Assembly: GCA_045590935.1 (NCBI GenBank)
Contig: JAZNSA010000035.1
Span: 1 to 6,198, forward strand
Reading direction: 5' to 3'
DNA length: 6,198 bases
Source: CAKSHP01 sp045590935
GTDB taxonomy: Bacteria; Bacillota; Clostridia; UBA1381; UMGS1253
Both the position numbers and the translations under genes were made by a program. This document shows positions 1-5,411 of this stretch, in pieces (within the stretch, counting starts at the first letter, position 1; each line of letters opens with the position of its first letter). Below the pieces are notes generated by a model. It was not told the origin of the DNA. It did not search any database and saw only the letters and a list, made by a program, of their open reading frames with translations.

Positions 1-16
1 TAAACAAATAATTTTT

Positions 17-21
17 GGAGG
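17..21 (+). promoter_or_regulatory. Ribosome binding site of murT
   Basis: GGAGG sits 9 bases before the ATG at 31, a textbook Shine-Dalgarno sequence and spacing. It fixes the murT start. No promoter can be read in the 16 bases before it. The window opens with TAA, which could be the stop of an upstream gene, but too little sequence is present to say. Confidence 0.85.
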
Positions 22-30
22 ATTTTATAT

Positions 31-1398
31 ATGAAAAAGCTTCGGCTTCTAATTGCAATATTAATTTCAAAAGCGGCTGCCCTCGCTTGCCGCATCTTAA
101 AATCAAGAGGCTCAACCCTCCCCGGGAAGCTTGCTTTAAAAATCTGTCCCGATTTTATTTTGCAGCTTTCAAAAAAGGTGAGGCACAAAATAATCGTCGT
201 TTGCGGTACAAACGGCAAAACAACAACAAACAATCTTATTAATTCCGCTTTGATAAGCAGCGGATACAAAACGGTTTGCAATAACGTCGGTGCAAATATG
301 CTTACGGGGATTGCTGCCGCTTTTTCAAAGCAGGCAGCGCTTCTTGGCGGACTTAGGGCAGACTTTGCCTGTCTTGAGGTTGACGAAGCTTATATGCCTC
401 TATTTTTAGAAAAAGTCAGCGCCGACTATATCGTTGTAACAAATCTTTTCAGAGACCAATTAGACAGATACGGCGAAATTGATGCAACGTCGAAGCTTTT
501 GGAAAAAGCATTCACCTATGCGCCAAACGCTCAGCTTATTTTAAATTCGGACGACCCTGTAACATCGGTTTTTCAAACCTCAAAGAAAAATATATACTAC
601 AAAATCGAAGATGCGTCAAATATTATTTCCTGCAACGAAACACGATACGGAAATAACTGTGCAAAATGCAAAACGCCTCTTTCGTATAAATATTATAATT
701 ATGGTCAGCTTGGTGGCTACGCTTGCGAAAAATGCGGCTATGAAAACCCCGCTGCCGAATACGGTGCAAAAAATATTGAAATCAAAGACGGAATTTTAAA
801 TTTTGACATCATTTCAAATGGCAGAAAATTTTCATTTTCAAGTGGTGTAACAGGACTGTATAATGTTTATAACACTCTTGCGGCGGCGAGCGTTTTAGAC
901 TCTTTGAAAATCGATTGGCAAATAATTTCAAAAACGCTTTCAAACAATCGCCCTCAACCGGGACGAATGAGCAGATTTGATATAAACGGAAAGCGTGTAT
1001 ACTTAATATTATCGAAAAACACTATCGGCTTTAACCAATCTGTTACAACAGTTATAAATGATAACAGAGAAAAGGACATTTGTCTAATTTTAAACGACAA
1101 CCCCGAGGATGGGGTTGATATTTCGTGGATATACGAGGTAGACTTTAACTCGCTTGTAAAAACCAACGCAACGTCGTACACCATTGCAGGCATACGAAAA
1201 TACGATATGCTTCTTCGCCTCAAATATGAAGGCTGCAATTCATCTTCAATTGATGTTTGCGAAACTATAAGCGATGCAATTTCAAATATGCTTTCAAAGA
1301 GCTCAGAGGTTTGCTATGCGCTTGTAAACTATAGTGCGATGTACCCTGCGTATCTCGAATTAACAAGGCTTGAAGAGGAGGGAAAGAAAAATGGCTGA
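31..1398 (+). CDS. murT: MurT, Mur-ligase-like subunit of lipid II isoglutaminyl synthase
   Basis: This is the ligase subunit of the MurT/GatD complex, which uses ATP and ammonia delivered by GatD to convert the alpha-carboxyl of D-Glu in the lipid II stem peptide to D-isoglutamine, on the cytoplasmic face of the membrane. The 455-residue protein shows a hydrophobic N-terminal helix (about 4-23), the Mur-ligase P-loop GTNGKTTT at 59-66, the LEVDEAY and TNLFRDQLDRYGE middle-domain motifs, and an inserted Cys4 zinc ribbon (C210-x2-C213, C232-x2-C235) typical of MurT and absent from ordinary Mur ligases. It then has GLYNVYNTLAAA, KNTIGFNQ, and the C-terminal DUF1727 segment GVDISWIYEVDF (361-372) followed by AGIRKYDMLLRLKYEG. 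Family knowledge says an acidic residue of this C-terminal domain completes the GatD catalytic triad; which one here I cannot fix. The 3' end overlaps gatD by 8 bases, implying translational coupling. Length is normal for the family. Confidence 0.95.
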   Translation: MKKLRLLIAILISKAAALACRILKSRGSTLPGKLALKICPDFILQLSKKVRHKIIVVCGTNGKTTTNNLINSALISSGYKTVCNNVGANMLTGIAAAFSKQAALLGGLRADFACLEVDEAYMPLFLEKVSADYIVVTNLFRDQLDRYGEIDATSKLLEKAFTYAPNAQLILNSDDPVTSVFQTSKKNIYYKIEDASNIISCNETRYGNNCAKCKTPLSYKYYNYGQLGGYACEKCGYENPAAEYGAKNIEIKDGILNFDIISNGRKFSFSSGVTGLYNVYNTLAAASVLDSLKIDWQIISKTLSNNRPQPGRMSRFDINGKRVYLILSKNTIGFNQSVTTVINDNREKDICLILNDNPEDGVDISWIYEVDFNSLVKTNATSYTIAGIRKYDMLLRLKYEGCNSSSIDVCETISDAISNMLSKSSEVCYALVNYSAMYPAYLELTRLEEEGKKNG

Positions 1399-2146
1399 AT
1401 ATTCTCTTACGATTTATCATCTTTATTATGACCTTCTCAATTTATGTGCCGACCAAGGAAACGTTTTAGTTTTGGAAAAAAGGTGCGCAAGGCGTAATAT
1501 AAAAACAACTGTAAAAACTCTGCACAGTGGGGATTTACCTGATTTTTCCGATGCAGATATTGTAATTTTAGGCGGCGGAAGCAGCTACGACAGACTTCTC
1601 GTCAGCAAGTATGCCGATAAAATTGCCGCTCCGCTCAAGGACTACGTTGAAAACGGCGGAGTCTTGCTTGCCGTTTGCTCAGGCTATCAGCTTTTGGGAA
1701 ATTCTTTTGAAGACAACGGCAAAGAAATTTCAGGCTTTAAAATTTTAGATATAGAAACAAAATCGTCAGACAAAAAATTTATGGGCGATTTGATTATTGA
1801 GGCAACCCTTGACGGGAAAACGGTTACTCTTGCGGGCTTTGAAAATCATAGCGATATAACAACCGTTAAATCAAATAATCATTTAGGAAAGATTGTCAGC
1901 GGCTACGGCGATGACGGAAGCGGAAGCTTTGAAGGTGTTTTATATAAAAATGTTGTTGCAACTTATCTTCACGGTCCTATACTTCCTCAAAATCCCGAGC
2001 TTGCAGATTTTTTAATCAAATCTGCCTTAAAGCGAAAATACAACGATTTTGACTATGACCTTGCCCCACTTAATGACGAAGAAGAACAACTTGCTAAACA
2101 GTTTATTATAAAAAGAAATCAAAACGAAAGGAACAATATAAAATGA
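1391..2146 (+). CDS. gatD: GatD, glutamine amidotransferase subunit of lipid II isoglutaminyl synthase
   Basis: This class I (CobB/CobQ-type) glutaminase subunit hydrolyses glutamine and passes ammonia to MurT for lipid II amidation. The 251-residue protein opens with IYHLYYDLLNLCADQGNV, a typical GatD start. It has the nucleophile elbow LLAVCSGYQLLG with Cys96 and the C-terminal YLHGPILPQNPELADFL with His194, matching the Cys/His pair of Staphylococcus aureus GatD (C94, H189). Like other GatDs it lacks the usual third acidic residue next to His; MurT supplies it. I chose the ATG at 1391 over the in-frame ATG at 1370 because GAGGAGGG (about 1375-1382) lies at correct distance only from 1391, and the protein from there begins like known family members. 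It overlaps murT by 8 bases, and its stop overlaps the hisH start (ATGA). Confidence 0.94.
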   Translation: MAEYSLTIYHLYYDLLNLCADQGNVLVLEKRCARRNIKTTVKTLHSGDLPDFSDADIVILGGGSSYDRLLVSKYADKIAAPLKDYVENGGVLLAVCSGYQLLGNSFEDNGKEISGFKILDIETKSSDKKFMGDLIIEATLDGKTVTLAGFENHSDITTVKSNNHLGKIVSGYGDDGSGSFEGVLYKNVVATYLHGPILPQNPELADFLIKSALKRKYNDFDYDLAPLNDEEEQLAKQFIIKRNQNERNNIK

Positions 2147-2742
2147 TAGGAATAATCGACTATAAAGCAGGAAATGCGCCAAGCGTTTTAAATGCCTGCT
2201 TACACAAAAACATTGATGCCTCTCTTGTTTCAACAAAAGACGAGCTTGAAAAATGCTCAAAAATAATACTTCCTGGCGTTGGAAGTGCGGGTGCAACAAT
2301 GGACTCTTTAAAAGAGCTTGCTCTTATTGAGCCACTTACAAAAGCCGTCCTCGGAGAAAAAAAGCCTTTTTTGGGAATTTGCGTAGGACTTCAGGTGCTT
2401 TTTGAGAAAAGCAGTGAAGATAACGCAGAGTGTCTGTGCTGGTTAAAGGGCGATGTTGTAAAGTTTGACAGTAATAGTGTAAGAGTTCCGCAAATTGGTT
2501 GGAATAGTGCTAAATTTATAAAAAAACTTCCGATAAATCAGAATTTATCGGACGAGGAATATTTTTATTTTGTTAATTCGTATCACATACGCCCCCAAGA
2601 GGATATTGCTTTGGCATATACCTCATACGGACAAGAGTTTTGCTCGATGATTGCGAAAGACAATATATACGCTTCGCAATTTCATATTGAAAAGAGCGGT
2701 GAAGTTGGCTTAAAGATTTTAGAAAACTTCGCAACGCTATAA
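2143..2742 (+). CDS. hisH: HisH-type glutamine amidotransferase (divergent)
   Basis: This is a class I glutamine amidotransferase of the HisH family, expected to hydrolyse glutamine and feed ammonia to the adjacent HisF-like barrel. The 199 residues match the family length. Visible motifs are IIDYKAGN at the N-terminus, the oxyanion strand LPGVG, the nucleophile elbow FLGICVGLQVLF with Cys80, VPQIGWN, FVNSYHIRP, and QFHIEKSG with catalytic His181 and Glu183, so the Cys-His-Glu triad is complete. Two departures from ordinary HisH are clear: IDYKAGN for the usual IDYGxGN, and FHIEKS for the near-invariant FHPEKS. Its ATGA start overlaps the gatD stop, with an AAAGGA ribosome binding site about 10 bases upstream, so it is translationally coupled to cell-wall amidation genes rather than to histidine genes. 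It could be a true IGP synthase subunit or a paralogue of the HisH2/WbuY type; family assignment is secure, pathway is not. Confidence 0.88.
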   Translation: MIGIIDYKAGNAPSVLNACLHKNIDASLVSTKDELEKCSKIILPGVGSAGATMDSLKELALIEPLTKAVLGEKKPFLGICVGLQVLFEKSSEDNAECLCWLKGDVVKFDSNSVRVPQIGWNSAKFIKKLPINQNLSDEEYFYFVNSYHIRPQEDIALAYTSYGQEFCSMIAKDNIYASQFHIEKSGEVGLKILENFATL

Positions 2743-2743
2743 A

Positions 2744-2750
2744 AAGGGGG
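2744..2750 (+). promoter_or_regulatory. Ribosome binding site of the hisF-like gene
   Basis: AAGGGGG lies 10 bases before the ATG at 2761, in the 18-base gap after the hisH stop. This supports the chosen start, and no promoter fits in the gap, so the gene is cotranscribed with hisH. Confidence 0.75.
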
Positions 2751-2760
2751 ATAAAATTTA

Positions 2761-3555
2761 ATGCTTACAAAAAGATTAATTGCTTGCTTTGATATAAGAG
2801 ATAAAATGGTTACAAAGGCTCACAAATTTCAAAATAATATTGATATTGACAGAGCAGAGGTTATTGCAAAAAAAATATATGCCGACCAGATTGACGAAAT
2901 AATATTTTTCGACATTTTGGCAAGTGCTGAAAGAAGGAAAATCGATATTGATACTGTAAAAATGGTTGCGCAAAATGTTTTTGTTCCGTTTACGGTTGGC
3001 GGCGGAATACGAGATTTAAACGATATGTATGAGGTTTTAAAGGCAGGTGCCGAAAAAATCAGCATCGATTCAATGGCAGTAAGAAAGCCTTGGATAATCA
3101 AAGAGGGTGCAAAGGCATTCGGAAGCCAATGCATAGTTTTGAGTATGCAGGTTAAAAAGGTTGAAAAAACAGAACTAATTCCAAGCGGATACGAAATCGC
3201 AATTGACGGCGCACGATTGTTTACGGGAATTGATGCCGTTTCCTGGGCAAAGACAGGCGAGGCGCTCGGTGCGGGCGAAATATGCGTTAATTCAATCGAC
3301 AACGACGGAACGCATCAGGGCTATGACTTGGAAATAACAAAAATGATTGCCGACGAAGTTAATATTCCTGTTATAGCATCAGGCGGAGCGGGTAAGCCCG
3401 AGCATCTTTTAGATGTTTTTTCAAAAACAGAAGCCTCTGCAGGAATTATCAGCTCTATGCTCTACTCGCCTAAGATGGACAGAAACTATTCTGTTCGTGA
3501 GTTAAAGGAATATCTTATAGAAAATGGGCAACCAATGAGGCCATACATCCTATAA
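2761..3555 (+). CDS. HisF-like (beta/alpha)8-barrel cyclase with altered active site
   Basis: This 264-residue protein is clearly in the HisF family: KRLIACFDIRD at the start, FTVGGGIRDL, GAEKISI, FGSQCIV, GAGEICVNSIDNDGT, IPVIASGGAGK and SVRELKEYL near the end. It aligns almost without gaps to Thermotoga maritima HisF up to residue 130. Retained are the first catalytic Asp (Asp11), Lys19 and Phe23 of the substrate loop, and the ammonia gate residues Arg5, Glu46, Lys99 and Glu173 (Glu167 in Thermotoga). Changed are the second catalytic Asp130, which is Gln (codon 3148-3150), and phosphate-site Asn103-Thr104, which are Asp-Ser. The usual VVKG reads VTKA, and the GDPVE motif is lost. So it should still dock with HisH and channel ammonia, but normal IGP synthase chemistry is doubtful. 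It resembles in spirit the HisF2/WbuZ paralogues that supply ammonia for sugar amidation, although no WbpG-like partner is in the window. I left the symbol empty for that reason. Confidence 0.85.
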   Translation: MLTKRLIACFDIRDKMVTKAHKFQNNIDIDRAEVIAKKIYADQIDEIIFFDILASAERRKIDIDTVKMVAQNVFVPFTVGGGIRDLNDMYEVLKAGAEKISIDSMAVRKPWIIKEGAKAFGSQCIVLSMQVKKVEKTELIPSGYEIAIDGARLFTGIDAVSWAKTGEALGAGEICVNSIDNDGTHQGYDLEITKMIADEVNIPVIASGGAGKPEHLLDVFSKTEASAGIISSMLYSPKMDRNYSVRELKEYLIENGQPMRPYIL

Positions 3556-3565
3556 AATTACATAT

Positions 3566-3636
3566 AAAAAGAGAGTACGCATCAGCGTTTGGAAGGTGGG
3601 CTCCAATTGCCCACGACTACTACTGATGCTACTCTC
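3566..3636 (-). terminator. Intrinsic terminator formed by the closing stem of the small RNA
   Basis: On the minus strand the long stem (arms 3636-3623 and 3585-3571) is followed directly by TTTTT (3570-3566). It can end the small RNA and also any readthrough from adh. On the plus strand the same hairpin is followed by GCCTAGC with no T tract, so it is a poor terminator for the hisF-like operon, although it may protect the 3' end of that mRNA. Confidence 0.6.
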
Positions 3637-3655
3637 GCCTAGCTAGCATTATTAT
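3566..3655 (-). ncRNA. Predicted small structured RNA, family unknown
   Basis: Reading on the minus strand, a consensus promoter predicts a start near 3655 and a stem followed by T5 predicts an end near 3566, giving about 90 nt. The RNA begins with AT-rich sequence and a GCUAGCUAGGC stretch. The closing helix pairs 3636-3623 (GAGAGUAGCAUCAG) with 3585-3571 (CUGAUGCGUACUCUC): 14 base pairs with one bulged G (3578). Inside, GUGGGC (3614-3609) pairs with GCCCAC (3601-3596) around the loop AAUUGGA. The loop's UUGGA (3606-3602) is also complementary to UCCAA (3593-3589), giving either a compact pseudoknot or a competing hairpin. The pyrimidine-rich segment CCACCUUCC resembles an anti-Shine-Dalgarno sequence. 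No convincing reading frame is present; the only ATG gives six codons without a ribosome binding site. It sits between convergent hisF-like and adh genes. I do not recognise the family. Promoter, structure and terminator on one strand make an RNA gene the best reading; a mobile repeat carrying a promoter is the alternative. Confidence 0.65.
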
Positions 3656-3675
3656 ACCTTCATTATACAATAATG
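3647..3675 (-). repeat. Repeats around the small-RNA start site
   Basis: On the minus strand GTATAATGAAG (3668-3658) is followed at once by GTATAATAATG (3657-3647), an 11-bp tandem repeat with 9 matches, so a second TATAAT lies at 3656-3651 over the predicted start. The same stretch is bounded by a 7-bp inverted repeat, CATTATT (3675-3669) and AATAATG (3653-3647). It could be an operator, an alternative -10, or simply AT-rich coincidence. Confidence 0.35.
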
Positions 3676-3690
3676 AATATGATGTGTCAA
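3662..3690 (-). promoter_or_regulatory. Perfect-consensus sigma-A promoter of the small RNA
   Basis: On the minus strand, TTGACA at 3690-3685 is followed by exactly 17 bp and TATAAT at 3667-3662, a 12 of 12 match to the housekeeping consensus at ideal spacing. The predicted start is near 3655. It lies 34 bases past the adh stop codon and points away from adh toward 3556-3650, where no protein gene exists on that strand, so the structured RNA is its evident product. Confidence 0.75.
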
Positions 3691-3723
3691 ACAAATTTTT
3701 AAATTAAATTTTTTCAGTCATAT

Positions 3724-4782
3724 TTACATAACCCTGACAACGGGCTTAATCAAGTCCTTTGGCTTTTCACGCATAAGCATAAGAGCCTCTTCTATTTTAT
3801 CAAACCCTTCAAAAACGTGAGTTACAAGCTTTGATGTATCTAATCTTCCTGTTTCTAAAAGCGAGGCAAGCTTTTCCATTTTCATTCTGCCACCGGGGGT
3901 TAATCCTCCATTAATTTTTTTATGCCCCATTCCTACTCCCCATTCAACTCTGGGGATTTTTATATATTCCCCCTCACCAAGATAATTTACATTAGCAAGC
4001 GTTCCGCCTGCCTTGAGCATCTTTATTGCACTATCGAATGTATCAACATCGCCACCCGCTATAATAACCCTGTCAACGCCTTCTCCATTCGTTTTTTCTA
4101 AAATCTGATTTGAAATATCGCCATTATGATAATCTATTATTTCTGTTGCGCCATAAAACCTTGCCGCCTCAACGCACTTCTCTCTTGAACCAACGGCAAA
4201 CAGCTTCGACGCACCTTTAAGCCTTGCCCCCGCAACGCTCATAAGTCCGACAGGACCAATACCTATAACGCAAACGCTATCCCCGAATTCAATTTCAGCA
4301 AGCTCTGCCCCATGAAATCCCGTAGGCACCATATCCGACAGCATAACCGCCATAACAGGGTCAACGCCTTCGGGAAGATGCGCCAAATTCGCATCCGCCT
4401 CGTTCACATGAAAAATTTCAGAAAAAACTCCGTCTTTAAAATTTGAAAATTTCCATCCCGAAAGCATTCCGTTGCAATGCATAGGATAGCCCGCTTGGGA
4501 ATAAACGCCTCCCCAATTTGGTGTTATAGCAGGAACAATAACCCTATCCCCTTTTTCAAAATCCGAAACAAGCTCGCCTACCTCTACAATCTCGCCTACT
4601 GCCTCATGTCCCAAAATCATATTTTCCCTCTCGCCAAGCGCACCTGCCCATACAGTATGAACATCTGACGTACATGGGGCAAAACAAATCGGCTTAACAA
4701 GCGCATCTAAAGGTCCGCACTTTGGCGCATCCTTTTCGACCCATCCCGTTTCGCCGATTTTAATCATTGCATATCCTCTCAT
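3724..4782 (-). CDS. adh: NADP-dependent zinc secondary alcohol dehydrogenase
   Basis: This cytoplasmic medium-chain dehydrogenase interconverts secondary alcohols and ketones (for example isopropanol and acetone) with NADP(H). At 352 residues it has the same length as the Thermoanaerobacter brockii and Clostridium beijerinckii enzymes and aligns without gaps at every site checked. Catalytic zinc ligands are Cys37, His59, Glu60 (GHEAVGE) and Asp150; the proton relay has Ser39 and His42; the substrate pocket has Trp110. The Rossmann motif is GIGPVG at 174-179, and Gly198, Ser199, Arg200 and Tyr218, which select NADP over NAD in that family, are all present. The four-cysteine structural zinc lobe is absent, as expected for this subgroup. 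The start at 4782 is supported by GAAAGGAAG (4800-4792) at good spacing and by alignment of the N-terminal MRGYAM. It appears to be a single-gene unit. The exact physiological substrate is not determined; acetaldehyde or butanediol-type substrates are possible. Confidence 0.93.
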   Translation of the reverse strand: MRGYAMIKIGETGWVEKDAPKCGPLDALVKPICFAPCTSDVHTVWAGALGERENMILGHEAVGEIVEVGELVSDFEKGDRVIVPAITPNWGGVYSQAGYPMHCNGMLSGWKFSNFKDGVFSEIFHVNEADANLAHLPEGVDPVMAVMLSDMVPTGFHGAELAEIEFGDSVCVIGIGPVGLMSVAGARLKGASKLFAVGSREKCVEAARFYGATEIIDYHNGDISNQILEKTNGEGVDRVIIAGGDVDTFDSAIKMLKAGGTLANVNYLGEGEYIKIPRVEWGVGMGHKKINGGLTPGGRMKMEKLASLLETGRLDTSKLVTHVFEGFDKIEEALMLMREKPKDLIKPVVRVM

Positions 4783-4875
4783 ATTTAAAATCTTCCTTTC
4801 ATATTTTTTGCACTTCCTTGTTATTTTGTATCAAATTATGATTTTTATTAAAAATTTCAAATATGAGTTTTTTGT

Positions 4876-4907
4876 ATTATATTTTTTATATAATGCATTT
4901 ATGTCAA
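4876..4907 (-). promoter_or_regulatory. Candidate adh promoter with embedded inverted repeat
   Basis: On the minus strand TTGACA lies at 4907-4902 and TATAAT at 4881-4876, both perfect hexamers, but the spacer is 20 bp, longer than the usual 16-18. The -10 box is part of a perfect 7-bp inverted repeat, ATATAAT/ATTATAT, with arms 4894-4888 and 4882-4876. A start near 4869 would give a leader of about 87 bases before the adh ATG. The long spacer suggests a weak or activator-dependent promoter, or that the true -10 is a poorer AT-rich hexamer nearer the -35. Confidence 0.4.
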
Positions 4908-4927
4908 ACTATGAGAACAATAAATAA

Positions 4928-4948
4928 TAGAAATCTCACTAATTTCTA
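4928..4948. repeat. Inverted repeat upstream of the adh promoter
   Basis: TAGAAAT (4928-4934) and ATTTCTA (4942-4948) form a perfect 7-bp palindrome around 7 bases, centred about 33 bp upstream of the adh -35 box. It could be an operator or a weak terminator for transcription coming from the right, since the minus strand continues with the T-rich TTATTTATTGTT. The rest of 4783-5058 is AT-rich with no gene I can support. Confidence 0.35.
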
Positions 4949-5058
4949 ACAAGCTAAGACCTGAGAATTTTTGCTTAAATATAATTCAACTTTTCCCTTA
5001 TCGCATAAGCCATTCCAAAACATTCATTTGTTTTATTCCATTATGTGAAGTCAGTGGC

Positions 5059-5376
5059 TCAACGTTCAAGACACTCCTTGAATGAAAGCGGAAGCATTTT
5101 TATCTCGACATATCTGCCCGACAGAAAGGTTGCCAACTCACCTGATAAAAGGTAAGCATTTGAACCCGTCATATATAAATCTACATTATTTTTTATAAAA
5201 AGTCCATCGCAAGCCTTTTGAAACTCGTTAACATTTTGCACTTCATCAAGAAAAACATAGTTTTTCTTATCAGGAAGTAACCTTTTATTCACATAATCGT
5301 ATAATTCTTTAAACTCTTTTATATGGTCAAAATCAGGATTTTCTAAATTAATCATAATGATTTGGTCCCACGATAT
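5059..5376 (-). pseudogene. Remnant of an AAA_14/DUF4143-type ATPase
   Basis: The translated segment matches the middle of the AAA_14 (DUF4143-associated) ATPase family: the Walker B strand YVFLDEVQNV, EFQKACDGLF, the conserved NVDLYMTGSNAYLLSGELAT block, LSGRYVEI and PLSFKE. Full members are about 400 residues with an N-terminal P-loop (GxRRxGKS) and a C-terminal DUF4143 domain; both are missing here. The open ATG at 5355 would give 98 residues, but family-like sequence continues upstream without a start (ISWDQII, to 5376) until an in-frame TAA at 5379-5377, showing that the ATG is internal. At the other end the frame stops at TGA (5061-5059) just after PLSFKECLER, where the family continues. 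No remains of the P-loop lie between this and manA, and none of DUF4143 was recognised downstream. It is best read as a decayed fragment. Members are often found in multiple copies in Clostridia and Bacteroidetes; their role is poorly known. Confidence 0.8.
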
Positions 5377-5403
5377 TTATATCGCTGCGGTTGCTTTGCA
5401 ACC
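5371..5403. repeat. Two adjacent short hairpins after manA
   Basis: CGATAT/ATATCG (arms 5371-5376 and 5379-5384) and GGTTGC/GCAACC (arms 5389-5394 and 5398-5403, loop TTT) are perfect 6-bp inverted repeats lying within 33 bases, just past the manA stop codon. On the minus strand no T tract follows, so they are not a standard intrinsic terminator. They sit at the upstream break of the ATPase remnant and could mark the deletion or insertion scar. Confidence 0.4.
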
Positions 5404-5411
5404 TCATAACC

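Noticed and set aside
15..242. 75-codon plus-strand ORF overlapping the murT start
   Set aside because: It is out of frame with murT, has no ribosome binding site, and its translation is a low-complexity shadow.
1370..1390. Upstream ATG as the gatD start
   Set aside because: It would overlap the ribosome binding site GAGGAGGG and add seven charged residues not seen in the family; the ATG at 1391 has ideal spacing.
2829..3302. Minus-strand ORF of 157 codons inside the hisF-like gene
   Set aside because: It is antisense to a well-conserved gene, with no family resemblance and no ribosome binding site; other opposite-strand ORFs inside murT, adh and manA were dropped for the same reason.
3571..3636. 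Plus-strand intrinsic terminator for the murT-gatD-hisH-hisF operon
   Set aside because: The stem is strong, but on the plus strand it is followed by GCCTAGCTAGC without a T tract; the T5 lies on the minus-strand side.
3623..3640. Hammerhead-like CUGAUG core on the plus strand
   Set aside because: The core needs CUGANGA and a partner GAAA; here it reads CUGAUGC, is fully paired in the closing stem, and no GAAA partner is in place.
4962..5058. C-terminal DUF4143 remains downstream of the ATPase fragment
   Set aside because: Short open stretches exist on the minus strand, but none shows recognisable DUF4143 motifs and stops interrupt every frame.
5059..5355. A genuine 98-residue small protein
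   Set aside because: Family-like sequence extends upstream of the ATG, and both ends are cut in the middle of a conserved domain, so it is a fragment.
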